Positions 8,976-17,316 of a stretch of DNA of 64,000 nt are shown one piece after another; positions within the stretch are counted from its first letter, which is position 1, and the number at the start of each line of letters is the position of its first letter. The position numbers and the translations under genes were made by a program. This DNA is from UBA6398 sp963644855 (GTDB lineage Bacteria; Bacteroidota; Bacteroidia; Bacteroidales; Bacteroidaceae), in NCBI GenBank assembly GCA_963644855.1, contig CAVIQL010000005.1:42093-106092 (forward strand), written 5' to 3'. Below the pieces are notes generated by a model. It was not told the origin of the DNA, ran no database searches, and saw only the letters and a list, made by a program, of their open reading frames with translations.

Positions 8976-11900
8976 TTATTTAACGAGAACTTTCTCGGTG
9001 GTTCCGTCTGCCTTGCGAATGATATTTATACCCTTTTGCAAGCCCTGGAGACGCATACCGTCAACAGAGTAAACGCGAACAGCGCCGTTGGTCTTCTTGT
9101 TGTCTATGATATCTTTTATGCCTACTACATCGTTTACGTATTTGCCGTTAACTTCATATACTTTCTGATGATCCTTGAACAATACGGGGTGAAGATCTGT
9201 GCCAAGAGTTTGGAAGAAGTTCTCTCCACCGCTCACACTGTCGTTGAGTGCATAGCAGAGACCGCCATCTTGTACGAAGTCGACGGTTACTTTCTGAACT
9301 TGGCTACCAATTGTTTCGTAGCAGTTCTTATAAACCGGGGTAGAAGAAGAACGGGTGAATGTATTAGTGCCATCTATACCTCTAACAAGTCCGATGTTGT
9401 AGCAATTGGTGAGCTCGCTGGCTGAACTGAGCCAACCACTAATACCAGCACTCTCATTTTTACCAATGATAGTACCTGCATTGTAGCAGTTCTTAATTCT
9501 CAAGAGTGTTCCTCCGTTATAGTTCACACCAACAATACCTGCTGCATTTGGACCATCGGCTGTTACAGAAGCTTCGTTGCCGCAGTTTTCGATAATAATC
9601 ATACCGTCATTCTTAGTAGCAGCGATAATACCTCCGGCATAGCCTGCACCATTTACGGTTATGCTACAAGAAGCGTCCATTGTTACATTCTTAATCTCAG
9701 CGCCAGCACCTACATAGCTGAACAAACCTTGATGGGGCTCTGTGGTGTCGATAATGAGATTGCGAATTACGTGGTTCTGGCCATCAAATTTGCCAATGTA
9801 AGGAAGAGCATCGGTACCAATGCCGAGATAACCGTCAATACCGTCCATATCAATGTCGTTTGCAAGAATTACGTTGATGTCGTTGTTTGCAAAACCGCTG
9901 TTGATATCATTGGAAAGTGCCAAAAGTTGTGCGCCCGTAGAAATGAGACGACCACCGCAAGTACCGCAAATTCCGTCTGCGTCATAAGCGTGTTCAGGCT
10001 TGTTGAGTTCGCCTTCGGTATTTGAGAAAGTGAGATCAAGAACAGCACCGTCGCAATTCAAATCGCCTATAGCATAAACTACATTGTCGCCGCTGAAAGG
10101 AGTGGGATATTTGTCAGTTCCAATAGTCTGTGTCCAAGGTTTACCACCATTTTGTTTTTGGTTGAGCAAGAAGCAAAGTTCACCGCTGGCAACTTGGTCG
10201 ACACCAACTTCGGTAGCACGTGTATCAAGAACGAGTGTTCCGGGATCTACATAGTAGCAGTTCAAAATAGAAGGATTGTTGCGGCAGAGCATTGCGCTAT
10301 TATTGTCGTCAGGAACAACGAATGTTTCGCCAGCTACGAAGCAGTTTTCGAGCACAACGGCTGCGCCACCGTTAGCATAGCCAATGAGACCACCGTTACC
10401 AGTTCCGTTTTCAGAAATAATGCTACCTACGAAGCCGCAATTGCGGAACACTACATGACCCTCGCCATTCGCAGCAACACCACCAATTGTAGCGTCGCCT
10501 ATACGGAAACTCTTAAGAGTTACAGTGCTCAAGCAGTTTTCGATTAATGCGTTGTTGCGCGCCGTACCGACAATACCACCAATCAGATAGCCTGTAGAAA
10601 TAGTTCCATCGACTCTAAGATTTTTTACAGTACCACCATCTACAACACTGAAGAGTGAAGCACGACCAAGAGTGTCTTTGCGATCATAAGCTACGGTTAC
10701 AATATGATTCTGACCATCGAAAATACCACCGAAGTCTTTGGTGCTACCAATCATCACCGAGTCGGCGCTATATTTAGTGAAATCAATATCGCTTGTAAGT
10801 TTAGCGTTTACTTTTCCGTTGATTTTGCTCGTATAATGTGCGAACCAGTTGAGTTGTTCCGGGGTGGAAATCTCATAATATTCGTCAACAGGAGTCATAT
10901 AGTCCTTCTTAACATCAGCACAGAAGGAGCAAATACCATCTTGATAGTCGTGGGGTTCGGTTACCGAGTTGTTGGTGTTCGAATAACCTTCACCGCCAGC
11001 TGGTGTACCGTCGCAATGCAAAGTACCTACGGCATAAACTACGCCATGAGTATTGAAAGGCACAGGATGTGCGTCAACATCGCCACCATTGTCAAGATTT
11101 TGATACCATGAAACGGTGTCGCTACGAAGACTGTTGAGGTAGTATGCAAGTTCGCCGCTACCAATTTGTTCTTCGGTAATTTGCTTAGCGCCTGAGGTAG
11201 GAAGATTAAGATTAGCTGCGTCTACATAATAGCAGTTCTTGATAGTGGGAGAATTACGGACGATGATATTGTTGTCGCCGTCTTGCACGTTGAAAGTTGC
11301 GTTGACATAGCAATTTTCTATAACCGCACCATTTTCGCCCCAACCAACGATACCACCATTACCATAAGAAGTAACGTCATTTATTTCGCCAAAGAAAGCG
11401 CAATTGCGCACTTTGCCGCCAGAACTAATCGCAGCAATACCAGCATATGTAGCATCGCCTTCCAATTCTGAGATAACAGAAACAGTACTAATACAGTTTT
11501 CAACACAAGAGTTTCCGCCTACAAGATAAGCTGCGATACCAGATGCATGTTTACGGGTAGTTACAATATCACCTTCGGTAATGAGGTTACGGATTGTACC
11601 TTTGTTGTAACGGAATAGGGAAACATATTGTTCTTCTGTGTCGTAGCTGATAGTAATCTTGTGTCCTTGACCATCAAACCAGCCATTGAAATCATGACCG
11701 CCTTTACCAATCAAAACACCCATCTGAGTGTATTCGCTGAAATCGATATCGTTCATGATACGTACGTATACGTTCTTAGTGCCGTCCAAACTGTTTACAT
11801 AAGCAGCGAGCCAGTTGAGTTGTTTTGCGTCGCTAATTTCATAAACGCTGTCGTTCTTCGTTATATAGTTGAAATCAACTGCTTCACAATAGGAGCAAAC

Positions 11901-12872
11901 ACCATCAACATAGTCGTGGGCATCTTGTACTGTCTGATTGGTGTTTGAGAAAGTAGCATCTTCATAAAGTGTACCGTCGCAATGCAAAGCGCCTACGGGA
12001 TAAACCACGCTGTGAGTGCTGTCGAGCACAGGAATTGCGTCGGGAGTTCCAGCATCAAGGTTCTGATACCAAGCAATACTGTCGCTGCGATTTTCATTAA
12101 GGTAGTAAGTAAGCATACCATTTGCAAGCATTTCTTCGCTAATGGAATCGCCTTGAATTCCCTCGATATCATAAACGTTTTTAGTTGAAGGAGGGTTACG
12201 GAAAAGCTTTTTGTCTCCGTCAACACCTTCTACTGCGCCAGTGTTAAAGAAGTGTGTAACTTTTGAATTCGGTCCCATCCAACCTGACAAGGCTGCAGAT
12301 TCACCGGTTCCCGTAACGTTACCAGTATTATAGGCATTGAGTACGATAAAGGTACAGGCTGTACTCATACTCACGCCAATAATTCCGGCAGTATTTATTC
12401 CACCGGTAATATTAGCTTCGTTACCTACATTTGTAAAGTAGGCAGTACCCGAACCAACTGAGCCGCCGGCAATACCAGCAGTGTAATCTCCACCAGTGAT
12501 AGAGCACGAACTGTCGATGATAACGTTCTTTATCACGCAGCCGTCGCCTATGTATCCGAACAAGCCCTGATGGGTTTCGGTTGAGTTTATTACAAGATTT
12601 TTAATCCTGTGCCCTTGGCCGTCAAAGATTCCCTTAAACGGAACTAATTCCGTTCCGACAGGTTCCCAGGCCACATCTTGGAAATCGATGTCCGTAGTCA
12701 GCGCACCTTTAATGGTATCGTTGCCTGCAGCAACCAGACTTCCGTACTCTGCAAAATCACTTGCGTTAGTGATTTGGTATACTCCGTCAACAATATCTAT
12801 GGCCATGGCGTTCATAGACACCAAGCAAGACATTGCTGCCGCGAGTATAGAAAAGCGTAGTCCTTTCTTCAT
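8976..12872 (-). CDS. Large modular GLUG-repeat surface protein, probable T9SS cargo
   Basis: 1298 residues with a signal peptide (about 1-24, ending AMA). The body is four long modules of roughly 280 residues. Each has a YEISDAKQLNWLA-like opening, an FxGxFDGQxHxI motif, then GLUG-type strands (AGIAGGSVG, GGIVGWGENGAVIENCY) and an LHCDG...SNTN...HDYxDGxCSxC end. Three CxxC pairs (CSYC, CSFC, CGTC) close the first three modules. The C-terminus (VRVYSVDGMRLQGLQKGINIIR...KVLVK) looks like a T9SS sorting tail. Such proteins are usually surface adhesins or structural proteins; no enzyme domain is seen. A strong -7 box lies upstream and a terminator follows. Confidence 0.75.
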   Translation of the reverse strand: MKKGLRFSILAAAMSCLVSMNAMAIDIVDGVYQITNASDFAEYGSLVAAGNDTIKGALTTDIDFQDVAWEPVGTELVPFKGIFDGQGHRIKNLVINSTETHQGLFGYIGDGCVIKNVIIDSSCSITGGDYTAGIAGGSVGSGTAYFTNVGNEANITGGINTAGIIGVSMSTACTFIVLNAYNTGNVTGTGESAALSGWMGPNSKVTHFFNTGAVEGVDGDKKLFRNPPSTKNVYDIEGIQGDSISEEMLANGMLTYYLNENRSDSIAWYQNLDAGTPDAIPVLDSTHSVVYPVGALHCDGTLYEDATFSNTNQTVQDAHDYVDGVCSYCEAVDFNYITKNDSVYEISDAKQLNWLAAYVNSLDGTKNVYVRIMNDIDFSEYTQMGVLIGKGGHDFNGWFDGQGHKITISYDTEEQYVSLFRYNKGTIRNLITEGDIVTTRKHASGIAAYLVGGNSCVENCISTVSVISELEGDATYAGIAAISSGGKVRNCAFFGEINDVTSYGNGGIVGWGENGAVIENCYVNATFNVQDGDNNIIVRNSPTIKNCYYVDAANLNLPTSGAKQITEEQIGSGELAYYLNSLRSDTVSWYQNLDNGGDVDAHPVPFNTHGVVYAVGTLHCDGTPAGGEGYSNTNNSVTEPHDYQDGICSFCADVKKDYMTPVDEYYEISTPEQLNWFAHYTSKINGKVNAKLTSDIDFTKYSADSVMIGSTKDFGGIFDGQNHIVTVAYDRKDTLGRASLFSVVDGGTVKNLRVDGTISTGYLIGGIVGTARNNALIENCLSTVTLKSFRIGDATIGGVAANGEGHVVFRNCGFVGSIISENGTGNGGLIGYANGGAAVVLENCFVAGETFVVPDDNNSAMLCRNNPSILNCYYVDPGTLVLDTRATEVGVDQVASGELCFLLNQKQNGGKPWTQTIGTDKYPTPFSGDNVVYAIGDLNCDGAVLDLTFSNTEGELNKPEHAYDADGICGTCGGRLISTGAQLLALSNDINSGFANNDINVILANDIDMDGIDGYLGIGTDALPYIGKFDGQNHVIRNLIIDTTEPHQGLFSYVGAGAEIKNVTMDASCSITVNGAGYAGGIIAATKNDGMIIIENCGNEASVTADGPNAAGIVGVNYNGGTLLRIKNCYNAGTIIGKNESAGISGWLSSASELTNCYNIGLVRGIDGTNTFTRSSSTPVYKNCYETIGSQVQKVTVDFVQDGGLCYALNDSVSGGENFFQTLGTDLHPVLFKDHQKVYEVNGKYVNDVVGIKDIIDNKKTNGAVRVYSVDGMRLQGLQKGINIIRKADGTTEKVLVK

Positions 12873-12937
12873 GATTAGTAATTTAGTTTATTTGAAATAT
12901 TGTTTAGTCGAGTTAGTTTGCTTTTCCCTTGTTTGTG

Positions 12938-12945
12938 CAAATATA
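12938..12945 (-). promoter_or_regulatory. -7 box for the GLUG surface-protein gene
   Basis: The minus strand reads TATATTTG (TAnnTTTG), 65 bases before the ATG. The nearest TTG boxes are not at the ideal 19-base distance. The rest of the 400-base gap up to 13275 holds element B3 and nothing else I can support. Confidence 0.5.
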
Positions 12946-13147
12946 CACAAAAATAGCAATCGCGTATATCAAAAGCTCAAAAAACTTCGTTCTTTCCAAT
13001 GTTTCAATGCTAATTTTTGTAAACTCATGGCGAATTTTGAAAATACTCCCTGACGTTCTTTGCCCAACACGCATTGCAATGTGGCAAAAAAGGCTCGTTT
13101 TTTGCTTCTGCTTCCCGTCTGATTTTCATGGCAATGGATACCGCTAA

Positions 13148-13228
13148 AATTTCACGGCATCTAATTTAAATTCCAAGCCAGGGAATTTAAATTAGGTCGG
13201 ACCTCGTTTTTACGATATCTGACGAAGT
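13148..13228. repeat. Family B element B3, with a family-A-like end
   Basis: GGCATCTAATTTAAATTCC and GGAATTTAAATTAGG arms, followed by TCGGACCTCGTTTTTACG and ATATCTGAC. The second half matches the ATATCGTAAAAAC flank and GTCNGAC core of family A, linking the two families. Confidence 0.75.
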
Positions 13229-13275
13229 AAAATCCATATAGTTTTGAGCTTTTCTACAAGCCCCAAACAAGACCG

Positions 13276-14337
13276 TCAATTACCTTTTAGAAATTTTCTT
13301 GCCAACAAGTCGCGGTCGGGAATGCTGAGTTGTGCCGCCCTTACGAGTTCTTCGTTTCTACAATCCACCGGCAAACCTTTGGGATATTGCATTTCGAGCA
13401 AAAATAAACTCGGTCCCACGGCAATGCTCCCCGCAAAGAAATCTGCATGAGCCATAGCGTTGATCTGGGCAAGGAAACGATGCATTTGTTCGCGCTTGGC
13501 ATTGGCTGCAGTATGGGTAAACGAATTGTTGTAATAGCCCTTTTCGGCGGGAGAACAAAGCGAATGCCAACAAAATTGCGGAAAGTCGCGACGCACTGCT
13601 TCAAGAATCGAGTAATCATCGGTAAGGAGCAACACATCGCGCAGTTGTGTGTGTTTTTCCAAAGTCTCCACAAAAAGTGAAGGCTCATAGAGTTTTACTT
13701 CCGTAACTTTGTCGCCACCACGTATCTGTGTGGCTGCATAGTGTTGGGGAAGTGCGAGTTTTTCAACATACTTTGCCACGGCGTCCTTGGTTTGCGGATT
13801 AAAACGCCACAACATTGCCGCCACCTTTTGAAACACCTCGATGTAATTGCCCTCTATTCCCAATTGTTCAAGCGATATTCGTCCGCGCACCTCATGGGGC
13901 GGAATGTCGGAAGTTGACAACGCAGCAACGCCATAGGCTTTGAAACTCTCAAAGCGGCACAGGCGATTGTTGAGCAGCGTTTTAAGTTTCCATTTCATCA
14001 GGTTTGCTGCCGACACATTGGGATTTAACCTGCGCAACTCCTTGAAACCTTGCAGCGAATGCACGTTGTAGCGCAAATGAAAAGGCTCGTCCACCTCTTT
14101 ACAAAAGGGCATGAAATAATCAGTCCAGCCTTTGTTCCAACCAAAATTGGCATTGCCGCTATAAAGTTGCAGTTGCAATTTGTGTTCAAGGCAATATATC
14201 ACGGCGTGAACCAAATATTTATACTCGGCAAAGAACCCCGCATCGATTCCGGCGCGAAACACAAGAATCTTGTCGTATCCCTCGTTTATTTCGCGGTATT
14301 TCGCCGCCAGTTCATCAGCTTCCCTACGTGTTATCAT
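13276..14337 (-). CDS. GT23-like (alpha-1,6-fucosyltransferase/NodZ fold) glycosyltransferase
   Basis: 353 residues. The order of landmarks fits the FUT8/NodZ fold: a Rossmann-like start, then YAATQIRGGDKVTE (the donor-binding 'R-R-x-D-K' region, here IRGGDK), LLLTDDYSILEAVRRDFPQF (nucleotide-binding strand and helix), and HADFFAGSIAVGPSLFLLEMQYP (the conserved C-terminal 'D-x-F-x-G-t' segment). The donor is expected to be GDP-fucose by family, but this is inference. The start codon overlaps the stop of the acyltransferase gene by 4 bases, giving the operon eptA-like, acyltransferase, this gene. A role in decorating a surface glycan is likely. Confidence 0.6.
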   Translation of the reverse strand: MITRREADELAAKYREINEGYDKILVFRAGIDAGFFAEYKYLVHAVIYCLEHKLQLQLYSGNANFGWNKGWTDYFMPFCKEVDEPFHLRYNVHSLQGFKELRRLNPNVSAANLMKWKLKTLLNNRLCRFESFKAYGVAALSTSDIPPHEVRGRISLEQLGIEGNYIEVFQKVAAMLWRFNPQTKDAVAKYVEKLALPQHYAATQIRGGDKVTEVKLYEPSLFVETLEKHTQLRDVLLLTDDYSILEAVRRDFPQFCWHSLCSPAEKGYYNNSFTHTAANAKREQMHRFLAQINAMAHADFFAGSIAVGPSLFLLEMQYPKGLPVDCRNEELVRAAQLSIPDRDLLARKFLKGN

Positions 14338-15401
14338 AGTTTGGGTTTTGGAATAAATCTAATCAATTTTGTCAACAACCATGCCAACGCAACGCTTACC
14401 GCGATATATTCGGCAAGCATGGCATATACGTTTCCCCCCATGCGCGGATTGAAAAAACAACGAGCCACAGGATGAACCACAAAAAGCGCAGCCGATATTC
14501 CGCCAAGCCACTCCATGGGTTTGCGTATCCACGCCGCATCGATTTTAACAAGCGGCACCGCAAGAACAGCCAATGCCAAAGGCGCAACAATCCACGCAAA
14601 CACATTGAAAAGCGACGCCACAAATACCGCAACGCATATTATATATGCCACTCCCTTTTCGCGAAATCCGTAACGCGCTGTCCACACGCCGAAATTAAAC
14701 GGCAGCAAACACGCAAGCAATGTGTATCGCATATAGTGGAGCATGGTTTGGTTGGGGTCGGAGAAAACCGTAACCGCAAGCACTTGCAACGCCACGCAAA
14801 CCAATGCACCGGAAATCAAAGCCGCTTTGCCGCGACCGAAATACCACAGGCGATAAAGCATATACATTTGCATCGTGAGCGAAAAGTACCACCACGGCCC
14901 GAGAAGCAAATCCTGCTTGGGGAGAACGCTTGTGGACATCTGCGGAAAGAAGTTTGACAAAAAAGTAAACAACCACACAATGTTCATATAGCCGTGTCGC
15001 CAGCCAGTAGTGAATATCGTTTCGTAGAGATAGAGCATCAGCACGCCAACAGCCATCAGCCGCCAAAGTTTAAGGGCATTGTATCGCGCAAAACGCCATA
15101 CCGACGGCACTTCAATGGGCATGGTTTCGTTGCTCTCGTATTTCTTTACCACGCCATAGCCACTTATGAAAAGGAAAATGGGAACGCCGTAACAGCCAAA
15201 GTAGGAAAAAAGATTGAGAACCAAATGCGGGCACCCGTTTTGCAATATGTCGAGCAAATCAACCGTATTCTGCAAACGGAAATTGTATTCGTTTTCCACG
15301 ACACTGCCCGGAATCCAATGACAAAAGTTATGCATCACGATAGCAAAGATTGCCATGCCTTTAAGAAACGCCGTGTCGCGCCGCGAAATCATTTTTGTCA
15401 T
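14334..15401 (-). CDS. Acyltransferase 3 family membrane protein (surface-glycan O-acylation)
   Basis: 355 residues with about ten hydrophobic helices. The start MTKMISRRDTAFLKGMAIFAIVMHNFCHW holds the family His, and FLFISGYGV is the conserved second motif; WYFSLTMQMYMLY corresponds to the 'wYl..l...Y' segment. Members move acyl groups onto sugars of LPS, capsule or peptidoglycan. It overlaps by 4 bases both the upstream EptA-like gene and the downstream GT23-like gene, so the three are translationally coupled. Confidence 0.85.
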   Translation of the reverse strand: MTKMISRRDTAFLKGMAIFAIVMHNFCHWIPGSVVENEYNFRLQNTVDLLDILQNGCPHLVLNLFSYFGCYGVPIFLFISGYGVVKKYESNETMPIEVPSVWRFARYNALKLWRLMAVGVLMLYLYETIFTTGWRHGYMNIVWLFTFLSNFFPQMSTSVLPKQDLLLGPWWYFSLTMQMYMLYRLWYFGRGKAALISGALVCVALQVLAVTVFSDPNQTMLHYMRYTLLACLLPFNFGVWTARYGFREKGVAYIICVAVFVASLFNVFAWIVAPLALAVLAVPLVKIDAAWIRKPMEWLGGISAALFVVHPVARCFFNPRMGGNVYAMLAEYIAVSVALAWLLTKLIRFIPKPKL

Positions 15402-17209
15402 ATTTCTTTCTTTTTTCGGTCGTCCCGCATCAGAGAGTCGTAATCTACAGTGCGCTTCAATATGCGTTTGCGCGAGGAATTGTATGCATCATTGAGCAAA
15501 TCGCGCCGCGCATCATACAAAGGCGAAGAAATTCCAGCGATTCCCATCAAAAGATGTGGCAAATCGTCGGTCGAGAATGGTTTGTCGGCAGCTTCTTTTG
15601 CGGCATTGTAGAGAGAAGCATGCTTTTTGCGCGCCTTGGGTGAGAACCAAATCACAAAAGGCACCTCGAATTCCGAATAAGCTATGTCGGCAGAAATTTT
15701 TGCATTGTGATCGCGTCCGCACGAATGGATGCGGTCGTAAACTTCTTCGCCATGGTCGGAAAGATAAACCACCATGGCATCTTCGTGTTTGAAGCGCTCG
15801 CAAAGCAAACGCACCACATTGTCGTTGTATCGCGTGGCGTTGTCGTAGTCTGCCACAATTTGTTTCTCAGCCAGCGAAAGGTCGCGTCGCGAAGCATAAT
15901 CGCCCACTGTGAAATGCACACCGTTGGTCCCAAACCGCTTGTTGTATTCCTGATGTTGCCCCATGCCGTGAAAGATTATAAAATTGTTGTCGCCAAACTT
16001 GAATTTGTCGATTTCACGAACGAGAGTGGCGTCGTAGGCTTTGCGGAATTTGTTGCGATAGTCGAAACTGCGGCGTTCTATCTCCTTGTCGTTAAGAAAA
16101 AAACTGCCGTTGAAATCCACAACTCCCAGGTTGGGGCTTTTATAGTATTGACTGGTAATAAAAGCTACCTTATAGCCTGCCTTTTTGAGCACTCCGGGAA
16201 TAAGCACTCCGTCAACCCACGAACCTTTTTGGTCGGTGGAGTGTGTGGAAAGCACATCTTTGAAAACATTGCTCGTAACATTCCACGGCGTTACCGCATC
16301 GTTGAAAACAATCAGTTCGCCGGCCTCAGCCATTGCCTTTTGGTGGGGCGTGGTCTCGAGATTATAGCCGTAAAGTTGGGAATGGTGCTTGTTGTAGCTC
16401 TCGCCAATATAAAGAACTATGTTTTCAACTTTATGACTGCACGAATCAATGCGAATGTTCCTCATGTTTTCGCGCATACGTTCGAGCTCTTCCGAACTTA
16501 TACTGAGAAATTTTGTAGAGAATACTATTCTGTAAAAAGGAGTGTGGAATGCGTGGTTGTCGGCATGCTCGGCTTCGTCGGTATCATGGCTCATAAAAAA
16601 AGCCAGCATCTGTTTTTTCTCGCCCGCAGAGCATACCATACAAACAACTACAAATATCGGAAAAACAATGTCGGATATTTTTTGAACAATGTCCGATATT
16701 TTTTGAAAAAGGTCTGACATTGTTTTAACAAGATGCCTTATTATTTTTCGGACATATATTTCTGCAAAAACATTGAGCGTAATAAGCGGAACAAATATCA
16801 GACACATTTTCCCTAACGGCCAGCCTTTGAGATACGATGCAAAGAATTCGGAAGTTTCGCCGGGCGTTGTTTCGCTCAATAGTTGAATGGTAATCGGTCC
16901 AAACAGCAAATGAAAACGCTCGTGTATGAAACATTCCGAAAAAGCTGCCACATATGCCACCGCATATACCACGGCGCGCACCCACCGACGTATCTTGCGG
17001 GGAAAAATGCAGAGCAAAGCGCACAACAAATAGAGATCGGCTACATTTTCAAGGTAGAAAACATAAGCAGGTGTGTGGGAAGTGGGCTCTTCGAGCAAAC
17101 GCGCCACAACAAATGCCACATACATAAAAACAAAAAACACACATTCCTTGCGCAAAGGGGTGGCAAGAAAACGCAATGCTCTATATATCTTATGTAATAC
17201 CATTTGCAT
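15398..17209 (-). CDS. EptA/CptA-like phosphoethanolamine transferase carrying an in-frame repeat element
   Basis: About 603 residues from the chosen start: five membrane helices and then a sulfatase-fold periplasmic domain. Motifs: NIVLYIGESYNKHHSQLYGY (metal site), VTPWNVTSNVFKDVLSTHS (candidate Thr/Ser nucleophile region), QHQEYNKRFG, and LSDHGEEVYD (metal-binding DHG). Members transfer phosphoethanolamine to lipid A or core sugars. Residues about 161-181 (MSDLFQK, ISDIVQK, ISDIVFP) are encoded by element A2, placed just before the last membrane helix. An upstream Met at 17260 is also in frame; a TAATTTTG box at 17219-17226 favours the downstream start. It is the first gene of the glycan operon. 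Confidence 0.8.
   Translation of the reverse strand: MQMVLHKIYRALRFLATPLRKECVFFVFMYVAFVVARLLEEPTSHTPAYVFYLENVADLYLLCALLCIFPRKIRRWVRAVVYAVAYVAAFSECFIHERFHLLFGPITIQLLSETTPGETSEFFASYLKGWPLGKMCLIFVPLITLNVFAEIYVRKIIRHLVKTMSDLFQKISDIVQKISDIVFPIFVVVCMVCSAGEKKQMLAFFMSHDTDEAEHADNHAFHTPFYRIVFSTKFLSISSEELERMRENMRNIRIDSCSHKVENIVLYIGESYNKHHSQLYGYNLETTPHQKAMAEAGELIVFNDAVTPWNVTSNVFKDVLSTHSTDQKGSWVDGVLIPGVLKKAGYKVAFITSQYYKSPNLGVVDFNGSFFLNDKEIERRSFDYRNKFRKAYDATLVREIDKFKFGDNNFIIFHGMGQHQEYNKRFGTNGVHFTVGDYASRRDLSLAEKQIVADYDNATRYNDNVVRLLCERFKHEDAMVVYLSDHGEEVYDRIHSCGRDHNAKISADIAYSEFEVPFVIWFSPKARKKHASLYNAAKEAADKPFSTDDLPHLLMGIAGISSPLYDARRDLLNDAYNSSRKRILKRTVDYDSLMRDDRKKKEI
16655..16752. repeat. Family A element A2, inside the EptA-like coding sequence
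   Basis: Three 21-base units at 16667-16687, 16688-16708 and 16709-16729, followed by AAGATGCCTTA, a word typical of family B. On the coding (minus) strand the three units are read in one frame as three 7-residue repeats. The host protein stays open through the element. Confidence 0.9.
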
Positions 17210-17301
17210 AATCGAACGCAAAATTAAGGATTTATTGGTATAGGCAGACGGTTTGCGCATTATTTATATGGGCAGCCGCATGCCGTAGCCCCGAAAAATT
17301 A

Positions 17302-17309
17302 TAATTTTG
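17302..17309 (+). promoter_or_regulatory. Possible -7 box for the flippase gene
   Basis: TAATTTTG 7 bases before the ATG of the flippase; a mirror-image TAATTTTG lies on the other strand at 17219-17226 before the EptA-like gene. The short distance to both start codons would mean near-leaderless transcripts, and -33 boxes are poor, so this is only suggestive. Confidence 0.35.
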
Positions 17310-17316
17310 CAAAATC

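Noticed and set aside
9036..12860. Many plus-strand ORFs of 60-135 residues opposite the GLUG protein
   Set aside because: They repeat with the modules of the minus-strand gene and are its antisense shadows.
15707..16717. A 336-residue plus-strand ORF opposite the EptA-like gene
   Set aside because: The opposite frame has clear sulfatase motifs; this one has none and is a codon-bias shadow.
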